Source: Chiridota heheva | Lineage: Eukaryota > Echinodermata > Holothuroidea > Apodida > Chiridotidae | Assembly (NCBI GenBank): GCA_020152595.1 | Contig: JAIGNY010001448.1 | Location: 1,125,501 to 1,189,500 of the forward strand | Direction of reading: 5' to 3' | DNA: 64,000 bases | Shown here: positions 58,381 through 64,000 of the stretch, piece by piece | How the letters are laid out: each line of letters begins with the position of its first letter | Numbering within the stretch: position 1 is the first letter of the stretch | Position numbers and translations under genes: made by a program | Notes under the pieces: generated by a model | What the model was told of the DNA's origin: nothing | What the model saw: the letters and a program-made list of their open reading frames with translations, nothing else | Database searches by the model: none

Positions 58381-59465
58381 GTGCTCAGGATCTGATGTGC
58401 AGTAGCTACCCACTACTGGTTTAGTGACAAAGCCATCATGGAGTACTGGCTAATGAAACATTTCTAATAAGTTATTTATCTTCTAACTTGCAGAAGTAAC
58501 TCTACCTGGATTGCTTTTGAAAGGTTTATGTGCATCAAAATTGCCCGTCTTCAGTGAAATTAAGATTTGATCATTTCACTTTAAATTGAATTTTACAGAG
58601 CACTGATTGGGAACTTGTTACCGTATTTGGGAACTTGTTACCGTATATGGGAACTTACTGTAGTTATGAATCTTCTTGTAAAATATTTCTTAAGCCCTAA
58701 TTTTGTAATCCCTCTCAAGAATTAAGCATATAATGGTCAGATATAACAGTGCTTAAGTTTGGAGTTTTTGTGTTCAGTTTGTAAACTTGGGAGCATCTTT
58801 ATCTACCTGAAATTAAGAAGAGCAAGAGGGCCCTCATTCATTGACTTCATATTTTAAATAATAAACGTTAGTATTTGTTGTATAATTGAAGAGAGCACAT
58901 AGTATCCTTCAAGTGGGACAGGTTATTAAAAATATTCTTACAGATTCTTGCAAGGGTACCAAATGTCCTCTAGAAATTATGAAAAATTCCTACATGATAA
59001 GGTGCAGGTCAATGACCTATAGAAGTGAACTCAATATTTTGCTGACTAATACCTGGACCAAATGTTCTTATAACTCTATAAGTTAAAAGGAATACAAACG
59101 AAACATTTAGTAATAAAGGTACTCCATAGCAGTGTGTTATCTGAATTATGTTAGTATATTGCTACATGTAGACTACTGAAATATTGTGATAAAACTAGGC
59201 TGTTGTGATATGGAAGGCTTCATACTGTATGAATGTTAGCCATTCTCTAATTGTTGCCACATTTGAATATGATACTGTACATATATGTATCTAATTTTAC
59301 TGTAAATTATTATTATTTTTTTTTATATCATTCTACAGACGTGATGGGTGTAAGATGTCAATGAGGATTGATGTTGGCAAAAGAAAGAACATTAACACCA
59401 AAAGGAGTTTTTCTGAAACATGCAAGGTATTCATTTGTTGTTTTGTGACCAACATTGACTAAACA
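58381..59465 (+). other. Upstream flank / 5' UTR of the THAP gene
   Basis: Contains a GGGAACTTGTTACCGTAT(T/A)T tandem duplication near 58607-58645. A pyrimidine tract ending CTACAG (59338) is followed by 59339-59427 and a possible donor CAAG|GTATTC, which could be a 5' exon or a retained leader. Not resolved. Confidence 0.4.
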
Positions 59466-60701
59466 ATGCCTAAAAGGTGTGTAATTGGAGGGTGTGGTAA
59501 CACATCACACAAAGATGGTATAAGCCTTCATTTCTTGCCATCAACAGAACCATTAAGAACATCATGGATTGATAGGATTAAGAAAAGTAAAAAAGAAGGA
59601 TGGCCAGGACCATGCGGGCCAGCAAAGGAAACGGTTGTCTGTAGTGTTCACTTTGTGGAGGATGATTTTGTTAGACTTATCGGTCGATTTTATGAACAGT
59701 ACGGGTTTCAGCCGTTGAAGAGAAAGAACTTAAAGCGGGATGCTATTCCAAGTCTGTATGTAGAAACCATAGCAACACCACAAAAAGCAGCAGTACCAAA
59801 GTTTACTAAATCAGTCAAATCTGTAAAGTATAGTAAGCAAAGGAAGAAAGTAGGGAGGCCTCCTAAGCCTAAGGAAGATGGTGATGCGATAAATGGGGTG
59901 GTTCCCACATTGGTGTTTGAAATAATAGAGGAAGTAGATTCCATTGAAGAATGTGATAATGATGACAGAGTACAAACACCCATTGGGGAAGAGGAGTCCC
60001 CTTGTGATATAAATGACCAAATTGAGGTACATGTACAAAATACCTCACAAGATTGTGAATTAATGCAGACTCAGTCATTACCTTTGGAACCATCAAGCGA
60101 GTTTAGTGAAACAACTCAAGCTGAACACAGTCAAGAAGAAATGTTGTTTACAATGAATGAAACAAAACAGGCAATGTTTGATTCAGGAAAACGAATACTT
60201 GAGATATGTGATGCATTGCAGGCAAAATCTGCATCAGAGGAAACAGTTGGTTCAACTAGTCACATCATGTTAATTACCTCTACTTCTGAGAAACAATTAG
60301 TTGAGCATAGTGGGACAATTCCTGCATCAGAGGGATCGCCAAGTAGTGTAGGTAGAACCAAACATGCAGAGTCTGTTACAGAAAACCCAAGTGAAAGAAT
60401 TCAAGGTGTGTGTTTACCACAGGATATGTTAAGTGACAGAATGCAGCTTGAATATGAGGAACAGTGTGAAGTTAGTAACAGAACAGAAGCACCCTCTGTA
60501 CCAGATGAGATGCCAAGTGAATGTGGACCAAAACACTTTCTACCAATAGATGTACCAAGCATTGCAGAATTTGACAATGTTCGTAATTTTATGGTTTCTA
60601 ATAACAATTATTTAACTAGGAATTGGCACATATTGTGGCATCTGTTAAAGAATAGTGTTTGTTGCCAAATATTACCTTTGTCAATTGCAGCACAGCACTA
60701 G
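59466..60701 (+). CDS. THAP-domain zinc-finger protein (probable first coding exon)
   Basis: Residues 1-98 form a THAP domain, a C2CH zinc-binding DNA-binding module found in animal transcription/chromatin regulators and in P-element-type transposases. Visible signatures: start MPKRCVIGGC with zinc ligands Cys5 and Cys10, Pro25, Trp34, CSVHF giving Cys59 and His62, and AIPSLY (residues 93-98) in place of the AVPTIF box. A basic stretch with KKVGRPPKPK (about 127-136) resembles an AT-hook. The rest (140-370) is acidic, Ser/Thr/Glu-rich and probably disordered; no transposase or coiled-coil domain is visible. The ATG at 59466 is chosen because THAP domains start at the protein N-terminus with this Met-Pro. 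The last 40 residues before the stop at 60699-60701 look like intron read-through: a possible donor GTAATT at 60583 (phase 1) would join to the exon at 60921. Confidence 0.88.
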   Translation: MPKRCVIGGCGNTSHKDGISLHFLPSTEPLRTSWIDRIKKSKKEGWPGPCGPAKETVVCSVHFVEDDFVRLIGRFYEQYGFQPLKRKNLKRDAIPSLYVETIATPQKAAVPKFTKSVKSVKYSKQRKKVGRPPKPKEDGDAINGVVPTLVFEIIEEVDSIEECDNDDRVQTPIGEEESPCDINDQIEVHVQNTSQDCELMQTQSLPLEPSSEFSETTQAEHSQEEMLFTMNETKQAMFDSGKRILEICDALQAKSASEETVGSTSHIMLITSTSEKQLVEHSGTIPASEGSPSSVGRTKHAESVTENPSERIQGVCLPQDMLSDRMQLEYEEQCEVSNRTEAPSVPDEMPSECGPKHFLPIDVPSIAEFDNVRNFMVSNNNYLTRNWHILWHLLKNSVCCQILPLSIAAQH

Positions 60702-60920
60702 CTTTGCTTGTTATTGCAGCTTTACTTACTGTAAAAATTTTAATCTTGCATCCTGGAAAATAACAGGAGTGTATTTTGAAGAAAAAGTAGATGTTTTAAG
60801 AAAAGCTTTAAAGAAAAATCACAGCATAAACTAACTTCAATTCCTCCCACTATGTTTATGCCCTAGCAGTGAGTCATAATTAATGGAACAAAAATATGAT
60901 TTCAGTTTTTCTAATTGTAG

Positions 60921-61028
60921 GACCTCGTGTAAGCACTGCTATGTTACAGCTTACAGTAAATCTTGAAACAGTACTCTCTTGTGTTGAAAAAAAACTTTCT
61001 GATCAAGAACTAATTTCGTGCCCTGCAG
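60921..61028 (+). CDS. Candidate downstream exon of the THAP gene
   Basis: Bounded by acceptor TTTTTCTAATTGTAG (to 60920) and donor GCAG|GTTAGT (61028/61029). The phase entered by two bases is open: PRVSTAMLQLTVNLETVLSC then VEKKLSDQELISCPA, ending phase 1. This fits a splice from 60582 (phase 1), giving ...EFDNV-R-PRVSTAML. Composition looks like real coding sequence. The link to the THAP exon is inferred from phase only. Confidence 0.55.
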
Positions 61029-61914
61029 GTTAGTCAGTTGATATAGTGCATCTCATGAATAGCATTTGCTGTTTTATCATGATACAGTAGTACATGCATT
61101 TTTGAAAGAGGATTAAAAACAAAATGTGCTAAAATGGGAGAAGGGGAGGGGAAGGACAGAATATGCTGAAATGGGGAAGGGAGGGGAGGGACAGAATGTG
61201 CTGACATGGGGCAGGCAGAATGCACATTAATGTGGACAGAATTTGCTCAAATGAGGGAAACATGTTTTGAAGTGATACAAATTGGATGTTGGATTCTTGT
61301 ACAAGTATATCTTTATCAAATTCTTGTTGTAGCTGTCAGATGCGAGTGTTTGCTCGTAGTCGGGTGGCATAGGTTTGCATTGGGTAGTGAGTTGCTGTTT
61401 AATGAGATGCTGAACTTTATAGAATATGGAAGTCTTCTCTCTGTATCAACAGACTACAGTCATCTCTCTTTCTCATCCAGATGATCTTTCATGCATCAGG
61501 AAAGTGAATCACTGTATCAAACTTATCAATCATTTGCTCTCTGGGCCTTTTTTAAGTTACTTCATTTTCTATCCCCTTGCCAACAAAGTTGGTGAAGAGG
61601 GGATATAACATATTTAATGTCCGTCTTTTGGTCGGCTGTCCGTCCGACCTCATGCATTATTCAGCTACTAGGGAACAATAGATTTTAGCCCTAGAAAATG
61701 AATTCACAACTATTTTTATGAGAAGAAATTTAAGTCTTGCTATCAAAAAAATTTGAAACAAATGCATTCCAGACTTGAATAGCAAGTAAAATGTTTCTTC
61801 TGGGATGAAAAAAAGTTGAATAATACAGCTGACGACTAAATATAATTTATAATGAAGTTTCTTGGGAATGAATAGGAAAAAAAACAATAAGTCTTCACTT
61901 GATCAGATTGGAAA
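61029..61914. other. Probable THAP-gene intron or flank
   Basis: Contains a G-rich short tandem repeat at 61125-61215. No other feature supported. Confidence 0.4.
61125..61215 (+). repeat. G-rich ~40-bp tandem repeat
   Basis: Units of (A)AAATGGGGAAGGGAGGGG followed by AGGGACAGAAT(A/G)TGCTGA, about two and a half copies, with clustered GGGG/GGG runs that could form G-quadruplexes. Confidence 0.7.
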
Positions 61915-62340
61915 CATAATAGACTGGCAATAGGTGGCATGGCATGTGAAACAAGGTGGTGTCATGGCAATTATGGCAGACTGGGATGAGGTGGGATGAC
62001 ATGTGGGACAGGGTGTCATAGCATTTGGGACAGGATGCCATGTAATGGAAGGCATTTGGATTTCAGGTGGGATGGCATGTGGGACAGGGTCGGAAGGCAT
62101 GTGGGATAGCATGAAATGGCTTGTGGGATAGGGTGGGATGGCACGTGGTACAGGGAGGGATGTCATGTGGGACAAGTTGGCAAGTCATATGGCTGGATGT
62201 CATCTTGATTGCAGGTGTGATGACATATGGGTCATGTGGTGATTTTGTGTATGATTTCCTGTAGGGAGGGAAGTAGCATGGTACTGTATGGCATGTGGAA
62301 CAGAGGGTGGGATGGCAGGTGTGTCAGAGGCTGGAAAGCA
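61915..62340. repeat. Minisatellite of the GGGATG(C/G)CATGTGGGACA family, distal array
   Basis: A degenerate array with the core GGGATGGCATGTGGGACAGG. It shares the core with the arrays in the first 2.5 kb, about 60 kb away, but units are more diverged and more variable in length. The minus-strand Pro/His/Ser frame here is a repeat product. Confidence 0.88.
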
Positions 62341-62929
62341 TGTTATTAGCGATGAGGGGTTTTGCATCATTTGCGATGTCTGGTTTTAAAGAGTAAAATC
62401 GAGTCTTTGTTGAAACTGGAAGTTTAAGCTTCCTAAACAAACAAGTCCTGGGGACTGCCTGTGTGTTGAGTCTATGCAAATACATAAGGTAGTGCAAAGT
62501 CCCTTACTATTGTGGCTTGTTTTTTACTGGTCTGATAGTAAAATTTGTAGTTGCATTTATTCATTGTGTTGTACTCCCATCTAGTTAATATAAATAGGTG
62601 GTTTTATTTCTTTTCTTTACTATTTAGTCAAGTTTTTAGTGTCTCAGAGAATCAAGGTTGTGATTTCGTTCTTATTTTTTGTTCTTCTTCACATTGTATT
62701 CTGAAAAGGATCATTTTCCAATGTTTCATTTCTTCAAACTGTTGATTCTGGTGACAAAGATGAGCAGTGCCATATTTTAACTGATGATCTTGCATTTTTC
62801 TTTTGGTTGGATGGAATAGCTGTGATTTCTGTATACTGTAATGCACTGTTGCCATTTTCTGTCAAAGTGAATCCCACACAGTATTTGATTTTTTAGTTTT
62901 AAACTTGAGTTCTTTTGAAAAATAGTGAG
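62341..62929. other. Spacer or intron, nothing recognised
   Basis: Short domain-free ORFs only. Confidence 0.4.
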
Positions 62930-63024
62930 ACACCAGTCACACTATGACTAGTCAAGAAGATGAAAAACCTAAAAGCAAACAGATCACTTTGAAGCCATGT
63001 TATAGACCTGAGTTAATTGTAGAG
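62930..63024 (+). CDS. Weak candidate exon
   Basis: An open frame reading MTSQEDEKPKSKQITLKPCY then RPELIVE runs to a good donor GAG|GTAAAT (63024/63025). If the acceptor is AG at 62928-62929, the exon enters in the phase left open by the exon at 60921-61028, so it could be the next exon of the THAP gene. The acceptor is poor (no strong pyrimidine tract). It could also be a first coding exon starting at the ATG 62944. Confidence 0.4.
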
Positions 63025-63865
63025 GTAAATATATGTACATGTGTTTTCTTTATAGCAAAGGGTGATAAGAAAGATATCAACAGGACAAGGTCCTAGAGAT
63101 TTTTTCAATTGCACTTTTGGTAGCACAATTTTCATGGCAATTATGATACCAGAAAGCACAGTTTGTGGCTAAGCATTTAGAATATCTGGGAGAAGTGGGA
63201 AAACTAGGGTGAAGCTTAATTTGGTTTTATGCTTAACTACTACTTACTTGCCATGCATCATAACAATAATGCAAGGGACTATATTGCAAGATACCCTTTA
63301 CAGTATGTTAAAAGATGTACTGTACAGTATGAGTAATTAAGCACTTCTTTTCTCTTGGTATTTCGCATAAGTAGAAGAAATAAACAAATATTGTGTGACA
63401 ATTTACCCTGAATATTCTGATTTTATCAGATTCTCCACATTCTAATGCAAAATTCTCAATAGATTTTACAGTATTATTTATCCGATCCACCAACCATGTA
63501 GGAACTTGTTTTCACATCTGTCAAAGTTTGAAAGCTTAAAACCTAGTTTCCTTGTTAACACTATATGCATAAGCTCACAAGTGATTACCATTTATTTCTT
63601 CAATAAAAACTATTTAGCTTTTTGTAGCTTTTGTATAGAATTTTGTTTTCCTAATGACATTCTTTAATCTACTTCTGAATTCCATAGGAATTGGAAGTCA
63701 CCTAGGGAATGCTTGGATTACAGTATGCAAATGCTTAGTTTTGAAGTGAATAAATGTTATGGTTGTTTTGCCATAGCAGAAGCACAGAAATTTAATTTGT
63801 GCTGAGGCTTGAATATTTTTGTATACTTCCATGAACTGTATATCATGTATTCTATTGTTTGGGAC
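63025..63865. other. Spacer, nothing recognised
   Basis: AT-rich, short ORFs only. Confidence 0.4.
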
Positions 63866-64000
63866 TTAAAGGAATTATCCCATGTTTTTTTTATGTATTT
63901 CTTTGAATGTTAATTGGTTGTTTCTGTATGATTAGAACAATTTCCAAAAGTCATTGAAGTAGGGTATATTTGGCAATGTATACAAATACCTAACTTTCAT
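63866..64000 (+). mobile_element. Left end of a TTAA-flanked MITE running off the window
   Basis: TTAA (63866-63869) then AGGAATTATCCCATGTTTTT, matching the terminal motif AGGAATA(G/T)TCCCATG of the copy at 6909. The other end would lie beyond position 64000. Confidence 0.5.

Noticed and set aside
1-64000. CRISPR array, bacterial operon or prophage
   Set aside because: The window is a eukaryotic nuclear sequence with introns, SINEs and LINEs. The tandem arrays are minisatellites without spacer structure.

Overview
This is a 64 kb piece of an AT-rich, intron-containing animal nuclear genome. It has no operons, no bacterial-style dense coding and no rRNA or complete tRNA genes. A FEZ/UNC-76 gene, a THAP-domain gene, tRNA-derived SINEs, several non-LTR retrotransposon fragments and many inverted-repeat (MITE-like) elements point to a marine invertebrate, possibly a deuterostome such as an echinoderm. 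The phylum is an inference from repeat style and gene content. Three genes can be supported. (1) Plus strand, 15.9-24.9 kb: the last four exons of a FEZ (fasciculation and elongation protein zeta / UNC-76) orthologue, a kinesin-1 adaptor, reconstructed with matching splice phases and a stop at 24908-24910. Its 5' exons were not found. (2) Minus strand, 40.7-37.0 kb: at least three exons of a gene I do not recognise, ending in a short last exon whose phase fits. Its middle exon is either frameshifted or uses an unusual acceptor. It converges with FEZ. (3) Plus strand, 59.5 kb: a THAP zinc-finger protein with an AT-hook-like motif, probably spliced to one or more exons downstream. Most of the rest is intergenic or intronic sequence loaded with repeats. 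From left to right: a 24-bp minisatellite family (0-2.5 kb, reappearing at 62 kb); a hAT-type MITE with a perfect 8-bp target duplication (6.2 kb); a decayed non-LTR retrotransposon with a recognisable RNase H domain (7.6-9.3 kb); a long inverted-repeat element (10.3-11.0 kb); three copies of one SINE family (11.4, 19.6 and 38.0 kb); 18-bp, 146-bp and 129-bp tandem arrays (12.9, 13.1 and 20.0 kb); and a family of TTAA-flanked MITEs (3.5, 6.9, 17.2, 18.1, 32.9, 50.6 and 63.9 kb). From 41 to 58.5 kb the window becomes a transposon graveyard: CR1-like retrotransposon fragments (41.3, 45.0, 49.4, 50.4, 56.2 and 58.3 kb), two copies of a ~1 kb terminal-inverted-repeat element (43.0 and 57.1 kb), GC-rich fold-back repeats (47.0 and 51.8 kb), a satellite array with a detached inverted monomer (54.5-55.5 and 51.2 kb), and a broken minus-strand gene with an acidic Asp/Gly repeat upstream of a Ulp1-like cysteine-peptidase region (54.5-52.6 kb). 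That last locus, the unrecognised minus-strand gene and the ~1 kb element are the least explained parts of the window. Sequence relationships given here were judged by eye; no alignment or database search was run.
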